Shown: positions 43,365 to 52,217 of the stretch, piece by piece | How the letters are laid out: each line of letters opens with the position of its first letter | How positions within the stretch are numbered: position 1 is the stretch's first letter | Assembly (NCBI RefSeq): GCF_009604455.1 | Contig: NZ_WEGL01000005.1 | Span: forward strand, 682,001 to 746,000 | DNA: 64,000 bases | Source: Streptomyces sp. RB17 | GTDB lineage: Bacteria > Actinomycetota > Actinomycetes > Streptomycetales > Streptomycetaceae | Direction of reading: 5' to 3' | Position numbers and translations under genes: made by a program | The notes under the pieces: model-generated | What the model saw: only the letters and a program-made list of their open reading frames with translations | The model's database searches: none | Told to the model about the DNA's origin: nothing

Positions 43365-43928
43365 TCACTTCTGGAGAACGGCCTGGATCTCGAGGCTGAT
43401 CGACACCTTGTCGCCGACCGCGACGCCGCCGGCGTCGAGCGGGACGCTGATGTCAATGCCGAAGTCGCGCCGGTTGATCTCCGCGGTCGCGGAGAAGCCG
43501 GCCCGCTGTCCACCCCACTGGTCCGGGCTGAACCCGTTCACCTCGACGGCCAGCGGCACCTGCCGGGTGACGCCGTGCAACGTCAGCTCACCGTCGATGG
43601 CCCAGCCGTCGCCGGTCCGGCGGATGCCGGTCGAGCGGTAGCTCATCGTGGGGTACTTCTCGACCTTGAGGTAGTCGGCGGCGCGAAGGTGGTTGTCACG
43701 CAGCTCATTTCCGGTGTCGATGGACGCGAGGTCGATGGTCACGGCGACCGACGAGGCCAGGAGGTCCTCGCTGGTGACGATCGTGACGTCGTAGGCGGTG
43801 AATCGGCCACGCAACTTGTTGATCATGAGGTGGCGGACGGAGAAGGCGATCTCGGAGTGCACCGGGTCGGCCTTCCACGTGCCGGATCGGTAGCCCGGGA
43901 TCTCGATGGTCGCGGGGGCGGAACTCAT
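43365..43928 (-). CDS. YceI-family lipid/isoprenoid-binding protein
   Basis: The 187-residue protein has the YceI pattern GTWKADPVHSEIAFSVRHLM, FTAYDVTIVTSEDL, VTIDLASIDTGNELRDNHLR, YPTMSYRSTGIRR, GELTLHGVTRQVPL and INRRDFGIDIS. YceI proteins form a lipocalin-like barrel that binds polyisoprenoids such as quinones. No signal peptide is seen, so it is cytoplasmic here. It is located with a multicopper oxidase and SnoaL-like proteins, which fits quinone or phenol chemistry. Confidence 0.92.
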   Translation of the reverse strand: MSSAPATIEIPGYRSGTWKADPVHSEIAFSVRHLMINKLRGRFTAYDVTIVTSEDLLASSVAVTIDLASIDTGNELRDNHLRAADYLKVEKYPTMSYRSTGIRRTGDGWAIDGELTLHGVTRQVPLAVEVNGFSPDQWGGQRAGFSATAEINRRDFGIDISVPLDAGGVAVGDKVSISLEIQAVLQK

Positions 43929-43987
43929 GTTTTTCCTCCACGGTTGTGATGCCGCGTCGACGCGGCGGGGGCGGTGGGCTCGGTGGG

Positions 43988-44428
43988 TCAGGGCTCGAGG
44001 TCGACTGCTCCGGTGCCGGTCCGGACGTCGAGCGGCACCGAGACCTGGTCATGCACGATCAACCACGTGCCGTCGATCTTCCGGAGGCAGTACGTGACCC
44101 TGACCCACATGCCGCTGGTCGCCGTCCCGTCCTTGAACGTGCCGCCGAGACGAGCGAAGGCGTGGCCGAATGCCAGGTCGTCGCCCACGGTGAGCGTCAG
44201 GTCGCGAACCTCGTAGGTGACCGTCTCGAAGGATGTGAAGACGGGCGCCCAGTTCCTGAGCTTGGCCTCGATCCCCACGTGCTGGAGCGGCGGTTGGACG
44301 TCGAAGGACACGATGTCCGTTGCGTAGAGCCGCCGCAGGCCGTCGGGGTCCTTGCCCTGGACTCCTTCGACGAGCTCGTGGACGAGCCGGCGGATCCTGG
44401 CCTCATCTGCTTCGTGCTGCGTGGTCAT
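43988..44428 (-). CDS. SnoaL-like / DUF4440 protein
   Basis: The 146-residue NTF2-like protein reads IRRLVHELVEGVQGKDPDGL, YATDIVSFDVQPPLQHVG, FTSFETVTYEVRDLTLTVG and WLIVHDQVSVPLDV. It has the same length and architecture as the SnoaL gene at 40.7 kb, so the two are probably diverged duplicates. ATG 44428 is chosen as the first Met before the fold. It is the first gene of the set opposite the LysR regulator. Confidence 0.86.
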   Translation of the reverse strand: MTTQHEADEARIRRLVHELVEGVQGKDPDGLRRLYATDIVSFDVQPPLQHVGIEAKLRNWAPVFTSFETVTYEVRDLTLTVGDDLAFGHAFARLGGTFKDGTATSGMWVRVTYCLRKIDGTWLIVHDQVSVPLDVRTGTGAVDLEP

Positions 44429-44549
44429 CGCTACCCCGATCCGTTCCTTCTCGGTGGAACTCCTCGCTTCTCGCGAACTCGACACTATGACTTGGGAGTT
44501 ATCGTGTCTAAGATGAATATTGCTATGGCGTTATGTGTCCGGAGGCATG

Positions 44550-45446
44550 ATGGAGCTGAGCTCGCTCAGGCACTTCCTGGTGGTCGCGCGGCTGGAGCAC
44601 CTCAGCCGGGCCGCCGACGAACTGCACGTCGCCCAGCCGTCGCTGAGCCGGACCATCGCCCGGTTGGAGAGCGAACTGGGCGTGCCGCTGTTCGATCGGG
44701 GCGGCCGGCTCCGGCTCAACGACAGCGGCAGGGTCTTCCGGGACCACGTCGAACGTGCCCTGGGCGAGCTCGACGCGGGGCGGCGCGCTGTCGCCGAGGC
44801 CACCGGCGAGGGCCTGGGCACCGTGAGGCTGGCGTCGGAAACCTTCCTCACGCTCACTGGTCCGCTGGCTGTCTACAAGCGTGCTCATCCCGCCGTTGAG
44901 ATCGAGCTCCACTGGTCGCCGCCCGAGGACATGGCGCGCCGCTTGCGCGCCCGGGAGGTCGACCTGTGCGTCGCCTCGCAGCCGATCCATGTCGAGGGCC
45001 TGGAGTCCGTGCAGCTCTTCGAGGAGGCGGTGGGAGTGGGCACGCCGCTCGACCATCCGCTGGCGGGCCGCACGTCTGTGACCATCGACGAACTCGCCGA
45101 CCAGCCCTTCGTCACGGCCCGCGAGGGACACTGGCTACGCCGGCTGCTCGACCGACTCTTCGCCGCCCGCGACCTCACCCCGAAGATCGTCTGTGAAAGC
45201 GACGAACACAGTGCCATCGCCGACCTGATCAGCGCGGGACTGGGCATCGGCCTCGCCCCCGCCTTCGCCCGCCGCAGCGTCACACGCGCCCCCGTCGCGT
45301 GGATCCCCGTCGACAGCCCCGACTGCCGCCGCACGGTCACCCTCTACTGGGCCGCCGACAACCACCTGTCCACCGCCGCCCGGCTGATGCGCACCACGAT
45401 CACCGACTGGGACTGGACCACAGGAGAGCCCCAAGCCGAACGCTGA
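44550..45446 (+). CDS. LysR-family transcriptional regulator
   Basis: The 298-residue protein has an HTH (LRHFLVVARLEHLSRAADEL, VAQPSLSRTIARLESELG) and a LysR effector domain (GLGTVRLASETFLTLTGPL, VEIELHWSPPEDMARRLR, GLGIGLAPAFARRSV). The second of two adjacent ATGs is used because it gives better spacing from GGAGG. It is divergent from the snoaL-yceI-MCO set, the classical position for a LysR activator of that operon. Confidence 0.92.
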   Translation: MELSSLRHFLVVARLEHLSRAADELHVAQPSLSRTIARLESELGVPLFDRGGRLRLNDSGRVFRDHVERALGELDAGRRAVAEATGEGLGTVRLASETFLTLTGPLAVYKRAHPAVEIELHWSPPEDMARRLRAREVDLCVASQPIHVEGLESVQLFEEAVGVGTPLDHPLAGRTSVTIDELADQPFVTAREGHWLRRLLDRLFAARDLTPKIVCESDEHSAIADLISAGLGIGLAPAFARRSVTRAPVAWIPVDSPDCRRTVTLYWAADNHLSTAARLMRTTITDWDWTTGEPQAER

Positions 45447-45666
45447 CGATCGGCTTGCCCGGGGGGTGTGACACGCGCCAAGCCTCGTGGCACCGTGCCC
45501 CGGAAAGGCCCCACACTCACCGGGAATCTCGCCACCATGTCCCACGCCGCGCGGGATTGGGTGTGTGTAGTGCTCTGACCGCATGGGTTGGCCGGGTTGT
45601 TGGTCGAGGCGGTTGGATGTGCGGTGACCTCCGTCCGGCTGGGGGTGTGGTGGCTGAGCCTGTCCG

Positions 45667-45860
45667 TGTGCGGATGTTGACCGACCAGGAGGGCAGAGGC
45701 TGTAGCAGATCGTGCGCCAGGGCAGCACGAGTTCGGTGCGCAATCGGCGGGCGATGACGCTGCTGGCCTGCCTCGGCCGGCGGGAACCGGGTGCCGGTGA
45801 TCGCGAAGCTGGTGCAGGCCGATGAAGACACCGTCCATGGGGTGTCTGCTCAGACACGCC
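45667..45860 (+). pseudogene. IS630-family transposase N-terminal remnant
   Basis: In shifting frames the plus strand reads VRMLTDQEG, QIVRQGSTSSVRNRRAMTLL, AGGNRVPVIAKLVQADEDTV, matching the N-terminal HTH region of an IS630-type transposase. An in-frame stop and two frameshifts are present, and the catalytic part is missing. No other gene is seen from 45447 to 45978. Confidence 0.58.
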
Positions 45861-45978
45861 ACTCAGCCGACGGTTTCAGTCGCCAGGTTGTGACTGAGCA
45901 TCTCAGTTGGCCAATCTGAGCTCTGTAGTTGGCCACCGCAGGTACGGGCCCGCAGATGGCTATGCCACATTGGTGCGC

Positions 45979-46599
45979 ATGTCAGATGCCGTGTACGGAC
46001 TGGTCGGGGCGCTTGGAGGGTCGCTGGTAACCGCTGCGGTCGTTTTTCAGGCAGAGATAGGACGGCTCGTTGACGTCCGATCGACGCTGCGTGCGTGGCA
46101 ATTGGTACTAGACGATGCCCTTGCGGAGATGCAGCTTCTTGGCACCCTCGACGTGGATCGATTCAGGGAGAAGGAGCAGGAGGCGATGGCGAAGGGCCTG
46201 AGGGCTCTGGACGAGGTCATGCACGACCACTGGTATGTGGCCGCTTTGTTCGGCAGCCCCCCACCAGCGGGGCCAGATGAGCGAGATCATCGAAGAGCGT
46301 CTGGAGAGCATCGTCACTTGACACGCTCTGCTTACAGCTCGGCCCCATGTCGAATTCGGCAGGCGCTCTGCAGCCCTAGGGCCGGAGCACGATCTTGCCG
46401 TGGGTGTGTTGCTGTTCCAGTTCGCGGAAGGCGTCCCGCACCCGTTCCAGCGGGTAGGTGCGGGCGATCGGCACCTCCAGCTGGCCGCGCGCGGCAAGCC
46501 GGGCCAACTCGCCGAGTACGACCGCGCACGCCGCCGCACCTTCTCCATAGGTCCGCGCGCCGACCTCGGCCGCGGCCTGCCAGTCGCGGATCGTGTTGA
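45979..46599 (+). CDS. Small membrane-anchored hypothetical protein, end uncertain
   Basis: The first 100 residues look coding: an N-terminal membrane helix (VYGLVGALGGSLVTAAVVF), then GRLVDVRSTLRAWQLVLDDA and a helical region to HDHWYVAALFG. After about 46270 the frame is arginine/proline-rich and antisense to the dehydrogenase remnant, so the native C-terminus has probably been lost. No family is recognised. Confidence 0.35.
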   Translation: MSDAVYGLVGALGGSLVTAAVVFQAEIGRLVDVRSTLRAWQLVLDDALAEMQLLGTLDVDRFREKEQEAMAKGLRALDEVMHDHWYVAALFGSPPPAGPDERDHRRASGEHRHLTRSAYSSAPCRIRQALCSPRAGARSCRGCVAVPVRGRRPAPVPAGRCGRSAPPAGRARQAGPTRRVRPRTPPHLLHRSARRPRPRPASRGSC

Positions 46600-47040
46600 T
46601 TCGCTCGGGCCGCACGCCCAGCTCCACTGCCAGGGCCACGTAGCCGTCGCCGAAGGTGTCGATGAACGCGTCGACCCTGCCGCCGGACGCCTGACGGATC
46701 CGCTCGGCCACACCTGGCCCGTACTCGACCGGGGGAACACCGCGATCCTTCAACCAGGCGTGGTTCCGCTCGCTCGCCAGCCCGATCACCGTGGCGTCGC
46801 GCCGCCGTGCGAGCTGCACGGTAAGCGACCCGACGCCGCCCGCCGCACCGGAGACGACGACCGTGTCGTCCGGGCCGGGGTCCACCGCGAACACGGTGGC
46901 GTAGGCGGTCGTGCCGGCCACGTACAGCGCCCCGGCCACGTCCCAGGCCAACCCCGCCGGACGGGAGACCAGATTCACGTCGTCGACCACGACGAACTGC
47001 GCATGGCTGGCCCGCCTGTGGGTGAAGCCCAATACCGGAC
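46376..47040 (-). pseudogene. Zinc-binding/quinone alcohol dehydrogenase, N-terminally truncated
   Basis: About 220 C-terminal residues of an MDR-family NADPH oxidoreductase remain: LYVAGTTAYATVFAVDPGPD, DTVVVSGAAGGVGSLTVQLA (Rossmann loop) and a terminal VRDAFRELEQQHTHGKIVL. The N-terminal GroES-like domain is missing and is replaced from about 47040 by unrelated sequence, so this is a pseudogene even though the frame stays open. Confidence 0.7.
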
Positions 47041-47330
47041 AAGGCTTGGCCGGCTGCGCGCTAGAGAGCCGACGCCTACCGTGCCACCGCATTCAAAGAT
47101 CAAGCGCGGATCCGTATTCCCAAGAGCACCACCGACGGCGATGCCGTCCGTGCCCGGGACCCACCCGTGGCCTGACTCGCACCGTGCAACTCGGGCTCAG
47201 GCGCCGACGTACTGGTGCCCGTCGTACTTGCTCGCATCGGGTCTCCTTCGTCTAGAGGTGTGGATCGCATCGACCGGCTTGAAGCCCGGATGCGAGCTCA
47301 TCGGCTGGCTGGGCAGCCGTAAAGGATTCC

Positions 47331-47362
47331 TTGACATCCTGAGGTGTAAAGATATTCTTTAC
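47331..47362 (+). promoter_or_regulatory. Promoter with operator overlapping the -10 box
   Basis: TTGACA (47331-47336) and TATTCT (47353-47358) are spaced 16 bp. GTAAAGATATTCTTTAC (47346-47362) is a perfect palindrome covering the -10 box, and a GTAAAGGATTCC half copy is at about 47319. The start codon is only 7 bp beyond -10, implying a nearly leaderless mRNA. Confidence 0.6.
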
Positions 47363-47364
47363 GC

Positions 47365-47994
47365 ATGGTCGATTCCTCCCAGAGCCTCACCGCCCTGAGC
47401 CGCTTGCTGGCCGAGCAGGCCACCGGCCTGGCTCAAGAGGTAGGCAACCCGTTGGCGTCACCCGCCTACCTCGATGTCGTCCGTCGCGCCCGGCACGTCG
47501 ACGACCTGGCCGAGCAGGTGCTCAAGCTGTGCGTACAGCAGTCCCGGGACGCCGGCCATACCTGGCAGGAGCTCGGCGACCTGCTCGGAGTCACCCGCCA
47601 GGCCGCCTTTCAGCGGTTCGGCAAACCCATCGATCCCCGAACGGGAGAACCCATGGACAAGACCGTCCGCATGCCCGACGCTGCAGAACGCGCGATCACG
47701 ATCGCCACCGCCGTCCTCGACGGCCGCATGGACGAAGCCCGGCAGTCCTTCAACGCACAGGTCCTGGAGGCATTTACCGACGAGGTCCGGGCCAACGGCC
47801 TGGCCACGGTCACCGGCCTCGTCGGCGCGTTCGAAGGCTTCGGCGAGGGCGAGCCGTTCGTCCGACGCATCGGCGACCACACGGTCGTCGACATCCCGCT
47901 GCGCTACGAGGCCGGCGACATGAAGGCCCGGGTCGCGTTCGACGCGGACGAGAAGGTCGCCGGAATCTTCATCCTCGCCCCCGAGACTCCCTGA
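47365..47994 (+). CDS. HTH protein with C-terminal DUF3887-like domain
   Basis: The 209-residue protein has an N-terminal HTH with QQSRDAGHTWQELGDLLGVT and RQAAFQRFG (residues about 50-85) and a C-terminal DUF3887-like alpha/beta domain (DGRMDEARQSFNAQVLEAFT, VDIPLRYEAGDMKARVAFD). The combination suggests a small sensor-regulator. A palindrome on its own promoter suggests autoregulation. It is followed 44 bp later by a hypothetical gene, probably in the same operon. Confidence 0.62.
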   Translation: MVDSSQSLTALSRLLAEQATGLAQEVGNPLASPAYLDVVRRARHVDDLAEQVLKLCVQQSRDAGHTWQELGDLLGVTRQAAFQRFGKPIDPRTGEPMDKTVRMPDAAERAITIATAVLDGRMDEARQSFNAQVLEAFTDEVRANGLATVTGLVGAFEGFGEGEPFVRRIGDHTVVDIPLRYEAGDMKARVAFDADEKVAGIFILAPETP

Positions 47995-48038
47995 ACCGCC
48001 GCTCCGCACGCCGACAGGTTGAACATCAGGGGATGCAG

Positions 48039-48368
48039 ATGAACACGAACACGGCCGCCTATGACGACGGCGGAATCGTCTGCGACGATCAAGGCCTCAC
48101 CATTCGCCGCTGCTACCCATGGGGGGCGAAGCGGATCCGCTACACCTCGATCAGTGGCGTTGAAACTCTCCCTCTAACCGGACCGAACAGGGTGCGGAAG
48201 TGGCGAATCTGGGGCTCGGGAGATTTCATCCACTGGTGGAACCTCGATCCGCGGCGGCCGAAGAAGAACGTCGCACTCGTGATAGACCTGGGACGCCGTG
48301 TGCGCCCCACGATCACTCCCGACGATCCGACCGCCGTCACCCGGATCCTCACCGAAATGACCAGGTGA
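48039..48368 (+). CDS. Hypothetical PH-like small protein
   Basis: The 109-residue protein has a compact beta-rich sequence (GIVCDDQGLTIRRCYPWGAK, RIRYTSISGVETL, KWRIWGSGDFIHWWNLDPRR, NVALVIDLGRRVRP) reminiscent of bacterial PH-like domains. The second ATG (48039) is chosen because AGGGG is then at proper spacing; 48033 would add two residues. No function can be assigned. It is likely co-transcribed with the HTH gene upstream. Confidence 0.57.
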   Translation: MNTNTAAYDDGGIVCDDQGLTIRRCYPWGAKRIRYTSISGVETLPLTGPNRVRKWRIWGSGDFIHWWNLDPRRPKKNVALVIDLGRRVRPTITPDDPTAVTRILTEMTR

Positions 48369-48451
48369 ACGGGCGCGGGACGGGAACGCAGTGCACCAAC
48401 TGATCAGCCGCCACGACTAAGGGCTGTCCCGTAACGGCTGATCTTTACGAC

Positions 48452-49234
48452 ATGATCTTGTCTATGCCTGGTCTGATCACGGCGTCGGAGCCGTCCTGGA
48501 TAGCCCCGTTCGCCGGGATGAGCCCGCGGCAGTTCGGCAAGCTGGTCACTGCCCATCGGCGCGAAGGCGCGGACTCGGCCTGCAAGGGTCGGCCGTGGAG
48601 TCTGCCGCTGCATGACCGGGTCTTGCTGGTCACCGCGTATTGGCGGACGAACCTGACGCTGCGGCAGCTCGGCCCACTGTTCGGCGTGTCCAAATCGGCT
48701 GCCGCACGGATCATCGGTCATCTCGGGCCGCTACTCGCCCTGCGGCAGCGCAAGCGGTTCCGCAAGGAGACCGTGCTGATCGTGGACGGCACTCTGGTCC
48801 CCACCTGCGACCACATGGTCGCCGAGCAGTCGAAGAACTATCGTTACTCCACCAACCATCAGGTCGTCATCGACGCCGACACTCGGCTCGTCGCCGCCGT
48901 CGGCCGGCCTCTGCCCGGCAACCGGAACGACTGCAAGGCATGGGAACTGTCCGGAGCCAAGACCGCTGTCGGGAGGGCCGTTGTCATCGCCGACGGTGGA
49001 TACCGGGGAACGGGCCTGGTCATCCCGCACCGCCGCGAGCGCGGACATGACGACCTTCCCCCTTGGAAGGAGGAGCACAACGCCTCCCATCGCAAGGTCC
49101 GAGCCCGCGTCGAGCACGTCTTCGCCCGCATGAAGAGCTGGAAAATCCTGCGCGACTGCCGCCTCAAAGGCGACGGTGTCCACCACGCCATGCTCGGTAT
49201 CGCCCGCCTGCACAAAGTCGTTCTCACCGGTTAG
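48452..49234 (+). CDS. IS5-family DDE transposase (intact)
   Basis: The 260-residue protein has an HTH_Tnp_4-like N-terminus (SPRQFGKLVTAHRREGADS, LRQLGPLFGVSKSAAARII) and a DDE_4 core (VLIVDGTLVPTCDHMVAEQ, STNHQVVIDADTRLVAAVG, GNRNDCKAWELSG, VVIADGGYRGTGLVIPHR, VRARVEHVFARMKSWKIL). ATG 48452 or 48464 are both possible starts. It lacks the frameshift seen in the 14.7-kb copy. Confidence 0.93.
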   Translation: MILSMPGLITASEPSWIAPFAGMSPRQFGKLVTAHRREGADSACKGRPWSLPLHDRVLLVTAYWRTNLTLRQLGPLFGVSKSAAARIIGHLGPLLALRQRKRFRKETVLIVDGTLVPTCDHMVAEQSKNYRYSTNHQVVIDADTRLVAAVGRPLPGNRNDCKAWELSGAKTAVGRAVVIADGGYRGTGLVIPHRRERGHDDLPPWKEEHNASHRKVRARVEHVFARMKSWKILRDCRLKGDGVHHAMLGIARLHKVVLTG

Positions 49235-49255
49235 GACCAGGGGGGACGTGCCTGG

Positions 49256-49672
49256 TCAGCCGGGCTTTGTCATCCCACCCAGGGGAGTTCGGCGTGGCGA
49301 GAGTCTGCGATAGCTGATCCGCCAGCCGTCAGCGGTGCGCACGACAGTGTCGTCGTAGGAGACGGAACCGCAGGAACCGTCCGCTTTGATACCCAGCCCC
49401 TTGGAGCGGACCTGCACCCGACCGTCCGCCCATGCGGTTACGACGACGTTGGTGACGTGGTGCGCGACGGGGTTGGCCGCTCCCAGCGCCCATGCCGCTT
49501 CCCGGATGGCCGCCACCCCGGACAGCGGCTCCTGGCCGAAGTCGGTGAGGTCGTAGACCACATCGGCGGTGAACAACTCCTCCAACTGGTCAAGGCTTCC
49601 GTCGTCAACGAGGTGACCGTGCAACGAGACCAGTTCGATGATGGCCAAGCGATCTTCAAGAGCGAGCGACAC
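49256..49672 (-). CDS. SnoaL-like protein carried inside the IS5-like element
   Basis: The 138-residue NTF2-like protein (ALEDRLAIIELVSLHGHLVD, LEELFTADVVYDLTDFG, AHHVTNVVVTAWADGRVQV, DGWRISYRRLSPRRTPLGG) has the pattern of SnoaL_4 aromatic-dioxygenase-small-subunit-like proteins. It starts with GTG. It is convergent with the transposase and wholly between the element's terminal repeats, so it is cargo. The substrate is unknown. Confidence 0.82.
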   Translation of the reverse strand: MSLALEDRLAIIELVSLHGHLVDDGSLDQLEELFTADVVYDLTDFGQEPLSGVAAIREAAWALGAANPVAHHVTNVVVTAWADGRVQVRSKGLGIKADGSCGSVSYDDTVVRTADGWRISYRRLSPRRTPLGGMTKPG

Positions 49673-49884
49673 ACGAGTCCTCTCCGGCCCGGCGTGGAAA
49701 GCACCAGGCCGAGCATCGATCCGACGTCAGAGCATGGCATCACACCGCTCAAAGCGTTCGGGCGCGTCCGGCAGGAGCATGGCCGTGCACGTCGTGATCG
49801 TCCCTTATCGGCGGTCAGCCTGCCACCGACTTCTCCACCTGCGCCCTGCCACCCTCAGCTGAAGCACGGCTTACGGGACAGCCC

Positions 49885-50165
49885 TTAGGCCGCTGCGACC
49901 TCGGAGCGCTCGACCAGGACGCCGTTCTCGAACCGGGCTCCGGCGCGGAGCAGGAACATCAGGGAGGCACCGGTGATGCCGCGCCTGCGTTGGGGGGATG
50001 CGACGAGCTTGAAGACCATCGCCGGCGCGGCGGCCGGGCTGCCCGCGCCGTGGGTGACCCGGCCCCGGAACTTGACGGAGCTGAAGGTCGACTCGGATTC
50101 GTGGTGCGCAGGTGGACCCGGTGCTCGGCGGGGGAGCCGTAGAACGCCGGCACCTCCGCCGGTTC
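49885..50165 (-). pseudogene. IS256-family transposase C-terminal remnant
   Basis: In two frames the minus strand gives AFYGSPAEHRVHLRTTNP, then SESTFSSVKFRGRVTHGAGS, AMVFKLVASPQRRR and LLRAGARFENGVLVERSE, the signature end of IS256 MutB-type transposases (HLRTTNPIESTFATVR..). It is frameshifted and truncated. It lies against the truncated 5' end of the histidine kinase, which it may have damaged. Confidence 0.63.
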
Positions 50166-50747
50166 GTCGGTGGTCTTCGCCGCCGCTCGTACCTTCGTGA
50201 TCGACGGCGTGAACCGGTGGAACGACCACGCCTGGCAGACCGCCGCCCGAACCTATTTCGCAGCCAAGCAGGTCGACGCCGAACTGCGCCCCGCCCACGG
50301 CCCCTGGTTCACCACACTGGCCGCCGGAAGCCAACCGGCCCGCATCGCCCCGGCCGAGAGATTCACCGTGCCCGGCCCCGGCAGACAGGCCGACCTGGGC
50401 AGTGGCTGGGTCATCCCGCACCCCACCACTCGCACCGGCTGGATCCTGCCGTTCACTGCCAGAGCGAGGGTCCTCGTGCTCACCGTGTCGGCCACCGGCA
50501 TCCTCCTCGGCCGCCACGTCGTCCGCCCCCTGGCGGCGATGAGCCAGGCCGCACGTAACCTCGCCGTCCAGGAAGGTCCAACGCCCCTGCCCACGGCGCG
50601 CGTCCGCGAGGTCGCCGACGTCGCCTCCGCCCTGAACACCGCCGCCGGCCAGCTCCACGAGGCCCGCGCCCAACGCGCCGAACTGGAAGACCAACGCCGT
50701 CTGTTCATCGGCGCCATCGCCCACGACCTGCGCACCCCCCTGTTCAC

Positions 50748-52217
50748 CGGGTTCCTCCGAGGATGCCCTGGCCTTCAGGCCGGGGAGGAATCGGAGTCCT
50801 GCGGAGCAGGGCAGGGATAGCCGGGTCGCCGTCAGGGTGATCCGGCGTCCATCCCGCACGGCGGTGATGTCGCGCCCACAATTGATCAAGAACTCTCAAC
50901 TGTCAGTCCCCTCGGGTAGGTTCGGATGCATGACGACAGAGGCGACCACGAAGGACACCGGGCATGCCCGGTACACCTTCCGTGTGCGCCTGTCGGCTGC
51001 TGCGCGGCGCGCACTTGAAGCGGAGTGGGCGCGCTGCCGGTGGCTCTGGAATGAGTGCGTCGCGAAGTCCAAGCAGGTCCACGTGCAGAGCCGGGCGACC
51101 GGCGAGAAGGTGACCTGTGGTCCGGCGTAGTTGGACAAGATGCTGACCGAGGCCCGCGGGGTGACGCCATGGCTGGCTGAGGGCGCGTCGGTGCCGCAGC
51201 AGCAGGTGATACGCGACTTTGCCAAGTCCCGTGCCAAAGCGCTGAAGGACATCAAGGACCGGTTGCCGATGCACCGCCGGGCCCAGATGCCCCGCTTCAA
51301 GAAGAAGCGGGAGGTGCGGTGCAGCCTCAACTACACGAAGCGCGGTTTCCGCCTCAAGGACGGCCGCCTGCACCTTGCGGGCCAGATCGTGCTGAGGGTG
51401 GTGTGGTCGCGGCCCCTTCCGGCCGATCCGTCGAGTGTGCGCGTGTATCAGGACACGCTCGGACATTGGTATGTGTCCTTCGTCGTTGCCGCGCAGAGCG
51501 AACCGCTCGCCCGCACGGGGCGTGTGCTCGGGGTGGACTGGGGTGTGAAGGAGGCCGCCACGACCACCGACGACGCCTACGATCTGCCGCATGGCGAGCA
51601 CGGCAAGCGGGCCGCGCAGCGGCTGGCGAGGTATCAGCGGATGATGGCCCGGCGTCGGCGTCCGAAGGGACAGCCCGCATCCGCCGGCTACCGGGCCGCG
51701 CAGGCGCAGGCGGCGAAGCTGCACAAGAAGATCGCGAGGCAGCGTGAGGACACCGGCCGTAAGTGGGCCAAGTCCGTGATGCGCGGCCATGACGGGGTTG
51801 CGGTGGAGGACTTTAGGCCGAAGTTCCTGGCGAAGACCACCATGGCCCGCAAGGCGGCCGATGCCGCCATCGCCGCGACGAAGCGTGCCCTGTGCGAGAT
51901 GGGCCGCAAGCACGGGCGGGACGTCCGTCTGGTGCACCCGGCGCACACCACGATGGACTGTGCCAAGTGCGGAGCGAGAACCAAGCACGCACTACCTCTC
52001 TCGATGAGAACGTATGCCTGCACCGCGTGTGGAGCCGTGTCCCCCAGGGACAAGAACTCCGCCCGCGTGATGCTGGTCCGGGCAGGTTGGAACCCGGACG
52101 GTGTCGAGGGCGTAAGACCACCCGAGCCGCTGGCTCCGGTGGCGGCCTGAGCCGTAAATCCCCGCTCAGCCCTGGAGGGTGACGAATCCCCCTCCCTTCA
52201 GGGAGGGGAGCCTTCAA
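50748..52217 (+). mobile_element. TnpB-only IS605-type element inserted after TTCAC
   Basis: The left flank ends TTCAC (50743-50747) and the element ends ...CCTTCAA (52217). Subterminal hairpins are present at the left (GGCCTTCAGGCC, near 50770) and right (CCCCTCCCTTCAGGGAGGGG, 52189-52208). Excision restores the histidine kinase reading frame. No tnpA is present and there is no target duplication, as expected for this group. Confidence 0.82.
50930..52150 (+). pseudogene. tnpB: TnpB with a single amber stop
   Basis: The 406-codon reading frame has the RuvC Asp in VLGVDWGVKEAATT, the Glu in GVAVEDFRPKFLA and the last Asp in VSPRDKNSARVML, and a zinc ribbon (MDCAKCGARTKHA, YACTACGAV). A TAG at 51128-51130 interrupts it after about 66 codons without any frame change. 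Unless suppressed or re-initiated downstream (TTG at 51131 follows directly), no full-length protein is made. The missing N-terminal part includes guide-RNA-binding regions in characterised TnpBs. Confidence 0.82.

Larger units (their letters stand above)
48418..49887. mobile_element. IS5-like element with 17-bp terminal repeats and a passenger gene
   Basis: TAAGGGCTGTCCCGTAA (48418-48434) is repeated in perfect inverse at 49871-49887. Inside are an intact DDE transposase and a convergent SnoaL-like gene. The same terminal repeat starts at 13628 beside an aldo/keto reductase and a related transposase. The right end interrupts an IS256-type remnant, whose stop codon is now provided by the repeat. 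Confidence 0.72.
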
